A stretch of 64,000 nucleotides of DNA. It comes from Chryseobacterium sp. JUb7. GTDB lineage: Bacteria; Bacteroidota; Bacteroidia; Flavobacteriales; Weeksellaceae. Below the pieces are notes generated by a model. That model searched no databases, was not told where the DNA came from, and saw only the letters and a list, made by a program, of their open reading frames with translations. The stretch covers positions 124,001 through 188,000 of the forward strand of contig NZ_JANUFF010000004.1 of the NCBI RefSeq assembly GCF_024806495.1, read 5' to 3'. The position numbers and the translations under genes were made by a program. Each line of letters opens with the position of its first letter. Position 1 is the first letter of the stretch. Positions 45,180-55,315 of the stretch are shown piece after piece.

Positions 45180-46457
45180 TTATTTTTTCAATGTTTCTTT
45201 TAAGACTTTTAATTTCCCATCAATTGGTTGGTCTATTTTTAAACCTAAAATTTCTGTAACTAAAGGATAAACATTGATATTTTCAAATTCATCAATAACA
45301 AGGTTATTTTTAAATTCTGGCCCCCAGGCAAGGAAAGTAGCTTTCATTTCAGGAACAAGCCTTGGATTATACCCATGTTTTCCTACTGATGTTTTCTTTC
45401 CTTTTTCCAAAAATATTTTCGGAGCCTTTGGAATTAATAAAATCTGTCCGATCCTATTATATTTATCGTCCTTAGTTCCAAAGTGAAGATATTTCGGAAG
45501 TTTCTTATCCAAATAAACTTCATAGTCATCCGTTTTCTTAGCTTTCAATTCCTTATAGACACTTTTAACCTCATTCTGATTTTTAACATACACTCTCAAC
45601 AGCGTCTGAGAATTATAATAGTCGAATCTATTTTTATCAAATAAAATAGCAGGAATTTCCAATGGAGCTCCACCATCCACTTTTATCATTCCGTGATCGG
45701 AAACAAAAACAAAGTTTACATTTTTTAATCCTAAATCATTTACTTTCTGTACCAGTTCACCAATTGCTTTATCGATTAAATGAACGGCATCTTCTGTTTC
45801 TTTTGTATCGGGACCGAAATGATGTCCGCTTCCGTCAACTTCAGGAAAGTATAATGAAATAAAATGAGGTCTCTGATCCATTGGCAGTTTAAGCCAGTTT
45901 ACGACTTTATCAACTTTCTCTGAAGGTGAAAATTTCTCATGATAAGGATAATAGTAGGTTGGTCTTTTTCCACCAGCGTCACTTGCAGAACCCACCCACA
46001 TTAAAGAAGCCGAAACCATTCCCTGGCTTTCTGCCAGTCCCCACAATGAAGTTCCGCCATACCAGCTTCCGTCTTCAGCATTTTTCCGGTTGCTCATTGC
46101 ATAGTTTTCTTTTCTTTTATAATCGTAGAAAAAATTATCGATCAAACCGTGATGAGAAGGATATAGCCCTGTGATTAAGGTCCAGTGATTCGGAAAAGTG
46201 ATACTCGGATAACTTGGAATCATCGCTTTTGCCTGAACCCCCTGATTTGAATACTTTAAAAGATTTTCGGCATTGTATTTTCTGGCGTAATCATATCTGA
46301 AACCATCCGTAGAAATCATGATCACATAAGGTTTAGTCTGAGCTTCAGCAGTATTATGTCTATTGGGAATAATTATCTGGGTCGTATCAACCGCTTCTTT
46401 TTGAGCAAAAACTGTCAATGAGAAAACTAACAGTAACAATTGTAATCCTCGCTTCAT
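45180..46457 (-). CDS. Alkaline-phosphatase-superfamily nucleotide pyrophosphatase/phosphodiesterase (NPP-like)
   Basis: This 425-residue exported enzyme has a signal peptide (about residues 1-18). The NPP active-site pattern is present: a metal site in ISTDGFRYDYA (about residues 48-58), the Thr nucleophile in ITFPNHWTLITGLYPSHHG (about residues 84-102), DGSGHHFGP and VSDHGM. Such enzymes split nucleotide or lipid phosphodiesters in the periplasm. It is a single gene ending near a strong bidirectional hairpin. Confidence 0.9.
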   Translation of the reverse strand: MKRGLQLLLLVFSLTVFAQKEAVDTTQIIIPNRHNTAEAQTKPYVIMISTDGFRYDYARKYNAENLLKYSNQGVQAKAMIPSYPSITFPNHWTLITGLYPSHHGLIDNFFYDYKRKENYAMSNRKNAEDGSWYGGTSLWGLAESQGMVSASLMWVGSASDAGGKRPTYYYPYHEKFSPSEKVDKVVNWLKLPMDQRPHFISLYFPEVDGSGHHFGPDTKETEDAVHLIDKAIGELVQKVNDLGLKNVNFVFVSDHGMIKVDGGAPLEIPAILFDKNRFDYYNSQTLLRVYVKNQNEVKSVYKELKAKKTDDYEVYLDKKLPKYLHFGTKDDKYNRIGQILLIPKAPKIFLEKGKKTSVGKHGYNPRLVPEMKATFLAWGPEFKNNLVIDEFENINVYPLVTEILGLKIDQPIDGKLKVLKETLKK

Positions 46458-46553
46458 TATAAAATTTTTCGCAAAGTTACTTCCAGTATTTCTGATTGAA
46501 AAGTTTCCTGAGTTAAAAAAACATTAAAAGCATTTTTTAGAATTATTGTAAAT

Positions 46554-46585
46554 AAAAATCCCTGAAAAGCAAAACTTCTCAGGGA
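46554..46585 (-). terminator. Terminator of the DUF5777-to-DOMON operon
   Basis: On the minus strand tccctgagaag / cttttcaggga (one wobble pair) encloses a 5-base loop followed by T residues. It lies 24 bases after the DOMON gene stop. Confidence 0.85.
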
Positions 46586-46608
46586 CAAAAAATAGTACCT
46601 TCCTAAAC

Positions 46609-47358
46609 TTATTCTTTAATTAATTTCTCATAAGAAACAGATCCGTCTTTCAATAAAATTTCAAAATAATAGCTTCCCGATCTTAATTCGTTTACAGGAA
46701 TACTTTCTCCGTCAAGTTTTACAGATTTTACTTTTCTGCCTGTTGATTCATAAATATCTACAGATTTTATTTTATCAGCATTTTTGAAACTTACTGTCTC
46801 TTTTGCAGGATTTGGATACAAAATAACTTTCTTCGCATTCGCAGCCACCTCATCTGTTCCTAAAGTAGCTGTCATATTCAATGTGGCATAACCTCTGTTG
46901 GCAGGCGTATGATTACTGATTGTCAGCGTATTATTCCCTTTTGCAAAGAAAATCCCGAAAGGTCCTGCTGCATTTGGTATTGGAGTATCTCCGGCACCGC
47001 CCGCCAGACTTCGTGTTGCCACTACTGTTCTTGTTCCTGAAGCTGTTGTGTTTGAGGTTACATTCCAGTCCTGAGCACCATCCGCTGAAGGCGTCACCCC
47101 AATTCCGTTGAATGTATAATCTCTGTTTGCTGTTGAATTATAGATAAATCCGTCTGCTCCGCCAGCCATTCCGCTGCTTCCGAATCCTATTCCTAAGAAT
47201 GAATTATCTGCTCCTGTTACCGTTAAGGTAGCCAAAGTTGATGTAGTCTCCAACTTTACGGTCATTCCAGTCGTTCCGAGATTCACTACTCCCGAAGAAA
47301 ACTGCGCCAATGCAAAATTGGCGATAACTAAACTTAATGTGAGTAAAACTTTTTTCAT
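46609..47358 (-). CDS. DOMON-like protein with T9SS sorting domain
   Basis: This is a 249-residue protein with a signal peptide (about residues 1-19, ending ALAQ). Residues 35-165 look like a DOMON domain, with FLGIGFGSSGMAGGADGFIY (about 55-74) and SNHTPANRGYATL (about 148-160). Met64 and His150 fall where haem-binding DOMON proteins have their haem b ligands. A T9SS sorting domain (ILYPNPAKETVSF, ending KLIKE) follows. It is the last gene of a five-gene operon with a haem c lipoprotein and YceI, which suggests a surface-exposed redox or haem protein. Confidence 0.75.
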   Translation of the reverse strand: MKKVLLTLSLVIANFALAQFSSGVVNLGTTGMTVKLETTSTLATLTVTGADNSFLGIGFGSSGMAGGADGFIYNSTANRDYTFNGIGVTPSADGAQDWNVTSNTTASGTRTVVATRSLAGGAGDTPIPNAAGPFGIFFAKGNNTLTISNHTPANRGYATLNMTATLGTDEVAANAKKVILYPNPAKETVSFKNADKIKSVDIYESTGRKVKSVKLDGESIPVNELRSGSYYFEILLKDGSVSYEKLIKE

Positions 47359-47361
47359 ATT

Positions 47362-47889
47362 TTAATTTTTTAAGAGGTCAATAATTTCTTTATTGTTTGT
47401 TTGTAAGGCATATTCAAATGGGGTCATTCCCATTGAATCCTTTTTAGATTTATCAGCTTTATGCCTGATTAATAGTTCTGCTAATTCTTTGTTTCCAAAT
47501 TTTACTGCCCAGAATAAAGGAGTAGATCCTGTGGCGTCTGCAATATTAGGATCTGCATTTTTATTGAGTAAATGCTGCACCAGATCTTTATTATATTTCA
47601 CAGAAAGTCCGGCCAATGCTGTTCCTTCCGGACTTTTGTAATTGACGTCTTTTACATGATCAATGAGAAAATCAGCTACTTCAGTATTCCCACGATAGCA
47701 TGCCAGAATAAGTGGCGAAAATCCTCCGTCATTATTTTTGTTGATGACATCCGGATCTTTTTTTATAAGCTCCTTAAGCTCTGTTAATGTTCCGCTTCGT
47801 GCAATATCGAAAACTGATTTTGCTTTTTCCTGAGCCGAAACAAATGTAAAACTCAAAAAAATACCGATTAATGAAATTAAATTTTTCAT
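47362..47889 (-). CDS. Periplasmic ankyrin-repeat protein
   Basis: This 175-residue protein has a signal peptide (about residues 1-19) and four to five ankyrin repeats (such as NNDGGFSPLILACYRGNTEV and DATGSTPLFWAVKFGNKELA). Bacterial periplasmic ankyrin proteins are often encoded near catalases or redox enzymes and act as protein-binding partners. Its start overlaps the YceI stop by four bases (ATGA), and the DOMON gene follows after three bases, so it belongs to one tight operon. Confidence 0.87.
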   Translation of the reverse strand: MKNLISLIGIFLSFTFVSAQEKAKSVFDIARSGTLTELKELIKKDPDVINKNNDGGFSPLILACYRGNTEVADFLIDHVKDVNYKSPEGTALAGLSVKYNKDLVQHLLNKNADPNIADATGSTPLFWAVKFGNKELAELLIRHKADKSKKDSMGMTPFEYALQTNNKEIIDLLKN

Positions 47890-48431
47890 TGTTTTACCAG
47901 AATATAGTTGTATTCTACATTTACTGACTCAGCGACTTTTTTCATCACCATTTTCGGTATTGTCACTTTATAATCTGCTGCTTTTGCTACAAAACTTCCC
48001 TGCATATAGATTTTACCGTCTTTTGAATAAATAACAGCATTAGAAGTCACCGGATTTTCTACTCCATGAAAATTTAATTTTCCCTGAACAGTATATTTCT
48101 GAGGTGTTGCCGTAAGCTTTGATTTATCAAAATTTAAAATTTTTCCTGTGAAAGTAGTCTTCGGATATTTTGCTGTTTCTGCATAACTTTCGTTGAAGTG
48201 CTCTTCCATTAACTTGGTTTTAAAATGGAAATTTTTCACCATTGAAATAGATGCCAGATCTCCTGTATCTACATTCACAACGATCACATTGTTGTCATCC
48301 TTAGCCAATACATCTTCAAATAAAGGTACCGAGGCTTCAAAAGTAATTTTACCCGTCTTAGAGCTATATTTTTGAGCAAAAGCTAAGTTGGTCAATAGCA
48401 ATGAAGCAGTTATTAATACTAATTTTTTCAT
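47886..48431 (-). CDS. YceI-family periplasmic lipocalin-like protein
   Basis: This 181-residue protein has a signal peptide (about residues 1-19) and the YceI beta-barrel pattern: SSKTGKITFEASVPLFEDV, MVKNFHFKTKLMEEHFN, YPKTTFTGKI, GKLNFHGVENPV. Proteins of the family bind isoprenoid chains such as quinones. Overlap with the ankyrin gene (ATGA) and a 12-base gap to the haem c lipoprotein gene place it in the operon. A quinone or isoprenoid carrier role next to a cytochrome is plausible. Confidence 0.92.
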   Translation of the reverse strand: MKKLVLITASLLLTNLAFAQKYSSKTGKITFEASVPLFEDVLAKDDNNVIVVNVDTGDLASISMVKNFHFKTKLMEEHFNESYAETAKYPKTTFTGKILNFDKSKLTATPQKYTVQGKLNFHGVENPVTSNAVIYSKDGKIYMQGSFVAKAADYKVTIPKMVMKKVAESVNVEYNYILVKQ

Positions 48432-48443
48432 ATCCAGTTTTTT

Positions 48444-48785
48444 TTAATTTTCGACAAGCCCATCGGCTTTCCATTTAATAAAAATATTGATCTGAGATTG
48501 CGATAAAGATCCTCCCTGCGGCATTTTTCCCGGAACACCATTCGCTCTTTGTATCCTGTCCAGAATACCGTCTATATTCGTTTTTACATCGTTATAGGTC
48601 GTCAAAGGCTTAAAGCTCCCTGCAGAATGACATCCTATACAATTATTGTCTACTATGTTTTTCACATCTTTAGTATAGGTTACGGTTTCAGTAATTGGTG
48701 TATTATCTGAAATTTCTTCATAGGTTCTACTTTCACAAGCAATAAGCATGGCTGCTGCTGATACGATAAATAATAACTTCTTCAT
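48444..48785 (-). CDS. Monohaem c-type cytochrome lipoprotein
   Basis: This 113-residue protein begins with a lipoprotein signal; the lipobox LIAC puts the lipidated Cys at residue 17. One haem c motif CIGCH (residues 49-53) and a possible axial Met88 in GKMPQGG are present, a small class I cytochrome layout. ATG at 48785 is chosen; it lies one base after the DUF5777 stop. It probably sits on the periplasmic face of a membrane and carries electrons for the operon. Confidence 0.87.
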   Translation of the reverse strand: MKKLLFIVSAAAMLIACESRTYEEISDNTPITETVTYTKDVKNIVDNNCIGCHSAGSFKPLTTYNDVKTNIDGILDRIQRANGVPGKMPQGGSLSQSQINIFIKWKADGLVEN

Positions 48786-48786
48786 A

Positions 48787-49629
48787 TTAGAAAACTCTGT
48801 AAAGGTTAAACCCAAAGAAAATCTGTCCTTTTTCCCACTTTCCCGAAGCATTCGTTAAATAACCGATGTCGGAATTAATCTGAGAATTAGTGAATAACAG
48901 CTGAAATACATGCCCTCCCGTTTCTATATCCATTCCTAAAGACAAAGGATTTTTATAAAAGCTATGGTTATCGAAATTCACAAAATATTCAGCGTTAATA
49001 GAAATCCTTTTCGAGATTTTATAACGTCCGCCTAATCCTGTTAAAAATTGATTTTTGTCTTCAATGGTTGGTTCGTAAAGATTTTTATGAACGTACGAAG
49101 GTGTTAACTGTAGCGAAAACTTATCGCTAAATCTTCTTGAAATCAACGCCTGAGTCAGATAAGAAAGCCTGTCACCAAACTTCAGATAAGGATAGTTATC
49201 TTTATCCAGATCTGTATTCAGAGCCATCACATTATAGCCCACAATATCTACCGGAAAGTTTTCATTTTGTCTTACCAGCCTGTATTTGGCTCCTCCTTCA
49301 AAGGTTTTCATATTGGTTTCCCGTGAAAGGCTTAATGAAAGCCAGTCTTTAACGCCGTAAATAACCCCTAACTTTGTAGAAGCATCATCAAGGCCGAAGA
49401 AGTCTTTAAAGCCTTTGCTTACATCTCCAAAACGGTGTGCCACGACAATATACCATTCATTTTTTGCTGATAATTTCGTGGATTGCCCGGTAACGATCTG
49501 TAATGCTTTAAAAGCCGGTGGCTGTATGTTTTCAGTTGTTTGTAAAGTGTCAATATCCTTCAGCAGATCTTCCTGAGAATAGGCAAGACCTGAAGCTAAC
49601 ATTGACAAAAATAAGAGAGTTTTTGTCAT
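48787..49629 (-). CDS. DUF5777 beta-barrel protein
   Basis: This 280-residue protein has a signal peptide (about residues 1-18) and a beta-rich body with WYIVVAHRFGDVSKGFKDFFGLD (about residues 59-81) and YGVKDWLSLSLSR. The final strand ends FFGFNLYRVF with an aromatic residue. This is the DUF5777 family of outer-membrane barrels. It is the first gene of the operon and has a CRP-like site in its promoter. The function of the family is not established. Confidence 0.85.
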   Translation of the reverse strand: MTKTLLFLSMLASGLAYSQEDLLKDIDTLQTTENIQPPAFKALQIVTGQSTKLSAKNEWYIVVAHRFGDVSKGFKDFFGLDDASTKLGVIYGVKDWLSLSLSRETNMKTFEGGAKYRLVRQNENFPVDIVGYNVMALNTDLDKDNYPYLKFGDRLSYLTQALISRRFSDKFSLQLTPSYVHKNLYEPTIEDKNQFLTGLGGRYKISKRISINAEYFVNFDNHSFYKNPLSLGMDIETGGHVFQLLFTNSQINSDIGYLTNASGKWEKGQIFFGFNLYRVF

Positions 49630-49658
49630 ATAAATTATTTATTAAAATATTTCTATGA

Positions 49659-49666
49659 CAAACTTA
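49659..49666 (-). promoter_or_regulatory. -7 promoter box of the DUF5777 operon
   Basis: On the minus strand this reads TAAGTTTG, a full match to TAnnTTTG, 29 bases before the DUF5777 ATG. No TTG at -33 spacing is present, which fits an activator-dependent promoter. Confidence 0.6.
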
Positions 49667-49688
49667 TAGACTTATGAATTCAAAAGTG

Positions 49689-49704
49689 TGTGATAAAAGT
49701 CACC
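49689..49704. promoter_or_regulatory. CRP/FNR-type site TGTGA-N6-TCACC
   Basis: Bases 49689-49704 match the CRP consensus TGTGA-N6-TCACA except at the last base. The centre is about 40-45 bases upstream of the expected start of transcription, the position of a class II activator. The adjacent gene encodes a Crp/Fnr protein. Confidence 0.65.
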
Positions 49705-49761
49705 GACTAAATTGTTTTTATCAATAACTTTTATTAAAGCTATTAAACTTTTTTATTAGAT

Positions 49762-50424
49762 TCATCTAACACTCTCTTTTACAAGAGTTCCGATCCCACT
49801 TTTATTCTGAAAAATCTGACCTTCATTTTCAATTTTTTTCAGCACACGGCTTACCACTTCTCTCGAAGTTCCCAAATTATTGGCAATTTCTTTATGAGTA
49901 AGCTTAACGGGATTGTTGCCTGTAATCGAAATCTGTTGTTTAATATAATTTAAGACGCGGATATCCAACTTGTGGAATACCGCATCATTGACCATATTCA
50001 TGACATCCGAAAATCTTCTGTGATATTCGCTGTAGAATACTCTGTTGATCTCCGGATATTTGATCAGCCATTCATGAATTACCGAAACCGGAATAAGCAG
50101 AACCTCGGAATCTTCTTCACACACAGCATATACTCTGCTTGTATAGTCTGTAAAAATCGAAGAAAAAGTCATCAGACAGCTGTCGTTTGGTCTTACATAA
50201 TAGTAGATCAATTCTCTGCCGTCATTTAATGAAAAAACTTTAATAGAGCCACTGATCAGGAAAGGGACAAATTTATTTTTTTGTCCTTCTCTGATGATTT
50301 CAGTCTTTGCTTTTATATTCGTAAGGATCGCGTGTTTTTGAATTTCATCTGAAAAATCGCTACCCAGAAATCCGAATTTATTAAGAATAAATTGATTACT
50401 TATCATATCTGTTACCATATCCAA
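49762..50424 (-). CDS. Crp/Fnr-family transcriptional regulator
   Basis: This is a 220-residue protein with an N-terminal cyclic-nucleotide-binding-type barrel (about residues 20-130). Its C-terminal helix-turn-helix (LTHKEIANNLGTSREVVSRV, about residues 173-192) has a recognition helix with the R-E-x-x-x-R pattern that reads TGTGA in CRP. No FNR-type iron-sulfur cysteine cluster is present. The start could also be at an internal Met seven codons in. The TGTGA-N6-TCACC palindrome lies just beyond its 3' end, before the DUF5777 operon, its probable target. Confidence 0.88.
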   Translation of the reverse strand: MDMVTDMISNQFILNKFGFLGSDFSDEIQKHAILTNIKAKTEIIREGQKNKFVPFLISGSIKVFSLNDGRELIYYYVRPNDSCLMTFSSIFTDYTSRVYAVCEEDSEVLLIPVSVIHEWLIKYPEINRVFYSEYHRRFSDVMNMVNDAVFHKLDIRVLNYIKQQISITGNNPVKLTHKEIANNLGTSREVVSRVLKKIENEGQIFQNKSGIGTLVKESVR

Positions 50425-50530
50425 TAAGCAAATATATAAAATTGAGCAATTGATCTGATATTTTTTTAATCTATTAAAGATATTTAATAATTATTGATAT
50501 AAATATATATTCAATAAGCTTGGGGAATAA

Positions 50531-50555
50531 AAAAATGCCCCAAAAATTGGGGCAT
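50531..50555 (-). terminator. Terminator of the DUF3467 gene
   Basis: The stem atgccccaa / ttggggcat with a 3-base loop carries a T run on the minus strand. It closes the rpoB-rpoC-DUF3467 unit. Confidence 0.9.
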
Positions 50556-50577
50556 CTGATTTATTTAAAGAAAAATC

Positions 50578-50883
50578 TTACGCTTGTACGTTGTTTCCTC
50601 CTAATACGAAAGGCTCAACTTCTTTGATTTCTCCAAATTGCTGCTCATAGTTAGCAATATTTTGTTGAAGAGCAGAAAGTACTCTCTTAGCGTGAAGTGG
50701 AGCAAGAATAACTCTTGATCTTACTTTAGCTTGTTGTACACCTGGCATTAACTGGATGAAATCTACTACGAATTCAGATGGAGAGTGGTTTACTAAAGCT
50801 AAGTTAGCATAGATACCAGCAGCTACCATTTCGTTCAATTCGATGTTGATGTTTCCGTCTTGCGGATTTTGATTATTGTCCAT
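50578..50883 (-). CDS. DUF3467 domain protein
   Basis: This 101-residue cytoplasmic protein has the DUF3467 pattern: GIYANLALVNHSPSEFVVDF (about residues 23-42), then QAKVRSRVILAPLHAKRVLSAL. The family is small, widespread and uncharacterised. ATG at 50883 is preferred to a longer frame. It begins 84 bases after the rpoC stop without a terminator between, so it is probably transcribed with rpoBC; a role linked to transcription would be inference. Confidence 0.88.
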   Translation of the reverse strand: MDNNQNPQDGNINIELNEMVAAGIYANLALVNHSPSEFVVDFIQLMPGVQQAKVRSRVILAPLHAKRVLSALQQNIANYEQQFGEIKEVEPFVLGGNNVQA

Positions 50884-50967
50884 TGTATAAATTATTTTTT
50901 TATTTGAAATTTTGAGGTTGTGAAAATATAAAAATAATTTCAAACCTCAAATTTCAAATCATTAATT

Positions 50968-53900
50968 TTAGTTAAGATCTTCGAATTCTTTTTTAGAACC
51001 TACGATCACATTCTGATATTCTTTAAGACCTGTACCTGCAGGGATTCTGTGTCCTACAATTACATTTTCTTTAAGACCATTCAGTTCATCTACTTTACCA
51101 GCAACTGCCGCTTCGTTAAGAACTTTAGTTGTTTCCTGGAATGATGCTGCAGACATGAATGACTTAGTCTGAAGAGCTGCTCTTGTAATACCTTGAAGTA
51201 CAGGCGTTGCTGTAGCCGGTAAAGCTTCTCTTACTTCTACTAAAGCCTGATCTTCACGCTTAAGCTTAGAGTTTTCGTCTCTTAATTCTCTTGCAGTAAT
51301 CATCTGACCTGGTTTGAATTCTTTAGAATCACCAGCTTCAGTAACTACTTTAAGTCCGAATACTCTGTTGTTTTCTTCTAAGAAATCAAATTTGTGTTCC
51401 AATGCTCCTTCAAGGAATTGAGTATCACCTCCATCAACGATAGATACTTTCGTCATCATCTGTCTTACGATAATTTCGAAGTGCTTATCATCAATTTTCA
51501 CCCCTTGCAGACGGTAAACTTCCTGGATCTCATTTACAAGATATTCCTGAACTGCAGTTGGACCTTTAATTCTTAAGATATCGTCTGGAGTAATTGAACC
51601 GTCAGAAAGTGGCGAACCAGCTCTTACGAAGTCATTCTCCTGAACTAAGATCTGGTTTGATAATTTAACCAAGTAAATTTTTCTTTCTCCAGTTTTTGCT
51701 TCAACGATCAATTCACGGTTACCTCTCTTAATTTTTCCGTAAGAAACTACCCCGTCGATTTCAGTAACAACCGCTGGGTTTGAAGGATTTCTTGCTTCGA
51801 ATAGTTCGGTAACTCTCGGAAGACCTCCGGTGATATCCCCTGCTTTTGCAGATTTTCTTGGGATCTTGATTAGGACTTTACCAGCCTTAATTTTTTCACC
51901 ATCGTTTACCATTAAGTGGGCTCCTACCGGTAAGTTGTATGCTTTCTGCTCAACACCTTTAGAATCTACCACCTTCAGAGTAGGTACGGCTTTCTTATTT
52001 CTGGATTCAGAGATTACTTTCTCTTCAAATCCTGTCTGTTCGTCAATTTCTAACTGGAATGAAATACCCTGGATGATATCCTCATATTCTACCTTACCAG
52101 CAGTTTCTGCAATGATAACCGCGTTATACGGATCCCATTTACAGATAATATCACCTTTTTTCACTTTATCACCTGGTTTAACAGCTAATATAGATCCGTA
52201 AGGTACGTTAGCTACCATTAATGGAGTTCTAGACTCATTATCAGCAACCAATCTGAATTCTGTTGAACGAGAAACTACTACTTCAGCAGTATTACCGTTT
52301 TCATCTTCAGAAGTAATTGTTCTTACTTCATCCATTTCAACGATACCGTCTCTTCTTGCAACGATTGAAGGATTTTCAGAAACGTTACCTGCAGTACCCC
52401 CTTGGTGGAAAGTTCTCAACGTAAGCTGAGTACCAGGTTCCCCAATTGATTGTGCTGCAATTACCCCTACTGCTTCACCCATGTGGATTACTTTACCAGT
52501 AGCAAGGTTTCTACCGTAACATTTCGCACAGATCCCTTTCTTAGTTTCACAAGTAAGTGGCGAACGAACTTCTACTGCTTCTAATCCAGCTTGTTCAATT
52601 CTCTTAGCTAATGCTTCGTTAATTACCTGATCTGCTTCAGCGATTAATTCATCACTTTCAGGATCATAAATATTATGTAAAGAAACTCTACCTAAGATTC
52701 TTTCGGAGATTCTTTCAACGATCTCATCATTTTTCTTAAGTGCAGTAACTTCTGTACCTCTTAAAGTTCCACAGTCTGCTTCTGTAACGATAACATCCTG
52801 TGCAACATCTACCAATCTTCTCGTTAAGTAACCAGCATCGGCTGTCTTAAGAGCGGTATCCGCAAGACCCTTACGAGCACCGTGGGTAGAGATAAAGTAC
52901 TCTAGAATCGAAAGACCTTCCTTAAAGTTGGCAAGAATCGGGTTTTCAATGATCTCCGCACCGGTAGAACCAGCTTTCTGCGGTTTCGCCATCAAACCTC
53001 TCATCCCTGATAACTGACGGATCTGTTCCTTAGAACCCCTCGCTCCAGAGTCAAGCATCATATATACAGAGTTGAACCCACCTTGGTCAGTTTTCATTCT
53101 GCTCATGATCATTTCAGTTAATCCAGCGTTGGTGTTTGTCCAAACGTCGATTACCTGGTTATAACGTTCTGTATCGGTAATTAGACCCATGTTATAGTTA
53201 GCTCTAATTTCGTCTACAGTTTCAATAGAAGTAGCAATCATCTGCTTTTTCTCAACAGGAACTACAATATCCCCTAATGAGAATGAAAGACCTCCTTTGA
53301 ATGCATTTGAATACCCTAAGTCTTTCATTGCATCCAAGAACTTCACAGTGGTAGGGAAATCTGTATCAGCAAGGATCTTACCAATAACGTTTCTTAATGA
53401 TTTCTTAGTAAGAAGCTCATTAATATACCCTGACTGCTTAGGTACGATCTGGTTGAATAAAATTCTACCCACAGAAGTTTCGATCAATCGTGTAACGATT
53501 TCTCCGTCTTCTTTAACCGGAAGTCTACATCTTACTTTAGCATTTAAAGATACTCTGCCTTCAGCATAAGCGATTTCCGCTTCTTCAGGAGAATAGAATG
53601 CAAGACCTTCACCTTTTACTTTCATTGTCTCAGTAGAGCTTAATTCTTTGGTCATGAAATAAAGACCAAGAACCATGTCCTGAGATGGTACCGTAATTGG
53701 AGAACCGTTTGCAGGGTTCAAGATATTTTGAGAACCTAACATCAATAACTGAGCTTCAAGGATCGCTTCTGGTCCTAACGGTAAGTGTACCGCCATCTGG
53801 TCGCCATCGAAATCGGCGTTGAAGGCTGTTGTTACTAATGGGTGCAGCTGGATTGCCTTACCTTCGATCATCTTAGGTTGGAAAGCCTGAATACCCAGTC

Positions 53901-55233
53901 TGTGAAGCGTAGGTGCTCTGTTCAGTAGAACAGGGTGACCTTTCATCACGTTTTCTAGGATATCATATACTACCGGTTCTTTTCTGTCAATAATTCTCTT
54001 TGCAGATTTTACTGTTTTTACAATCCCTCTTTCAATTAGTTTTCTAATGATAAATGGTTTGTAAAGTTCCGCAGCCATATCTTTAGGAATACCACATTCG
54101 TGAAGCTGTAAGTTTGGACCTACAACAATTACCGAACGCGCCGAGTAATCTACCCTTTTCCCTAGTAAGTTCTGACGGAAACGACCTTGCTTACCTTTCA
54201 ATGAATCAGAAAGTGATTTTAATGGTCTGTTTGATTCAGATTTTACAGCTGAAGATTTTCTTGTATTATCGAATAATGAATCTACTGATTCCTGAAGCAT
54301 ACGCTTCTCGTTTCTCAAGATTACTTCAGGAGCTTTGATCTCCAATAATCTCTTCAAACGGTTGTTTCTGATAATAACTCTTCTGTAAAGGTCATTCAAA
54401 TCGGAAGTAGCGAAACGTCCACCATCCAACGGAACCAATGGTCTTAGTTCTGGTGGAATAACTGGAAGCACACGCATAATCATCCACTCCGGTCTGTTGA
54501 TCATTCTAGTATTAGCACCTCTCAATGCTTCTACAACGTTCAATCTTTTCAGAGCTTCAGTTCTTCTTTGCTTAGAACCTTCGTTGTGAGCTTTGTGTCT
54601 CAAATCGAAAGACAATGCATCAAGATCGATTCTTTTCAATAGATCTTCAACAGCTTCAGCACCCATTCTGGCGATGAATTTGTTTGGATCAGAATCATCA
54701 AGATATTGGTTTTCTACAGGAAGAGTTTCCATGATATCAAGGTACTCTTCTTCTGTAAGGAATTCCATATTGTCAAAATCAGAACCGTCTAATTTTTTAG
54801 CAATACCCTGTTGAATCACTACATATCTTTCGTAGTAGATGATCATATCTAATTTCTTAGAAGGAATTCCTAAAAGGTAACCGATTTTGTTTGGTAAAGA
54901 ACGGAAATACCAGATGTGAGCGATAGGAACTACCAAATTGATATGTCCGATTCTCTCTCTTCTTACTTTCTTCTCCGTAACTTCTACTCCACAACGGTCA
55001 CAAACGATCCCTTTGTAACGAATTCTCTTGTATTTACCACAAGCACATTCGTAATCCTTTACAGGACCAAAGATTTTTTCACAGAACAAACCGTCTCTTT
55101 CAGGCTTATGCGTTCTGTAGTTAATAGTTTCCGGCTTAAGAACCTCCCCTCTTGAGTCTTGTAAAATAGACTCCGGTGAAGCTAAACCGATGGTTATTTT
55201 ATTAAATCTACTTGATTTATTTTTATTTGACAT
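50968..55233 (-). CDS. rpoC: RNA polymerase subunit beta-prime
   Basis: This 1421-residue catalytic subunit of RNA polymerase has the N-terminal zinc site (cysteines at about residues 62-85) and the active-site NADFDGDQM (about residues 468-476), whose three aspartates hold magnesium. The second zinc cluster is in [14 protein letters not shown] (about residues 894-907). Trigger-loop and bridge-helix regions are conserved. Length is normal for Bacteroidota. It starts 82 bases after rpoB in the same operon and is followed by DUF3467. Confidence 0.99.
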   Translation of the reverse strand: MSNKNKSSRFNKITIGLASPESILQDSRGEVLKPETINYRTHKPERDGLFCEKIFGPVKDYECACGKYKRIRYKGIVCDRCGVEVTEKKVRRERIGHINLVVPIAHIWYFRSLPNKIGYLLGIPSKKLDMIIYYERYVVIQQGIAKKLDGSDFDNMEFLTEEEYLDIMETLPVENQYLDDSDPNKFIARMGAEAVEDLLKRIDLDALSFDLRHKAHNEGSKQRRTEALKRLNVVEALRGANTRMINRPEWMIMRVLPVIPPELRPLVPLDGGRFATSDLNDLYRRVIIRNNRLKRLLEIKAPEVILRNEKRMLQESVDSLFDNTRKSSAVKSESNRPLKSLSDSLKGKQGRFRQNLLGKRVDYSARSVIVVGPNLQLHECGIPKDMAAELYKPFIIRKLIERGIVKTVKSAKRIIDRKEPVVYDILENVMKGHPVLLNRAPTLHRLGIQAFQPKMIEGKAIQLHPLVTTAFNADFDGDQMAVHLPLGPEAILEAQLLMLGSQNILNPANGSPITVPSQDMVLGLYFMTKELSSTETMKVKGEGLAFYSPEEAEIAYAEGRVSLNAKVRCRLPVKEDGEIVTRLIETSVGRILFNQIVPKQSGYINELLTKKSLRNVIGKILADTDFPTTVKFLDAMKDLGYSNAFKGGLSFSLGDIVVPVEKKQMIATSIETVDEIRANYNMGLITDTERYNQVIDVWTNTNAGLTEMIMSRMKTDQGGFNSVYMMLDSGARGSKEQIRQLSGMRGLMAKPQKAGSTGAEIIENPILANFKEGLSILEYFISTHGARKGLADTALKTADAGYLTRRLVDVAQDVIVTEADCGTLRGTEVTALKKNDEIVERISERILGRVSLHNIYDPESDELIAEADQVINEALAKRIEQAGLEAVEVRSPLTCETKKGICAKCYGRNLATGKVIHMGEAVGVIAAQSIGEPGTQLTLRTFHQGGTAGNVSENPSIVARRDGIVEMDEVRTITSEDENGNTAEVVVSRSTEFRLVADNESRTPLMVANVPYGSILAVKPGDKVKKGDIICKWDPYNAVIIAETAGKVEYEDIIQGISFQLEIDEQTGFEEKVISESRNKKAVPTLKVVDSKGVEQKAYNLPVGAHLMVNDGEKIKAGKVLIKIPRKSAKAGDITGGLPRVTELFEARNPSNPAVVTEIDGVVSYGKIKRGNRELIVEAKTGERKIYLVKLSNQILVQENDFVRAGSPLSDGSITPDDILRIKGPTAVQEYLVNEIQEVYRLQGVKIDDKHFEIIVRQMMTKVSIVDGGDTQFLEGALEHKFDFLEENNRVFGLKVVTEAGDSKEFKPGQMITARELRDENSKLKREDQALVEVREALPATATPVLQGITRAALQTKSFMSAASFQETTKVLNEAAVAGKVDELNGLKENVIVGHRIPAGTGLKEYQNVIVGSKKEFEDLN

Positions 55234-55315
55234 TTGTTAGATTTTAGATTTTGGATTATAAACTTTGGGTTATAAATTCTGAACTGATTCAAAACTCACA
55301 TATCAAAATTTAAAA

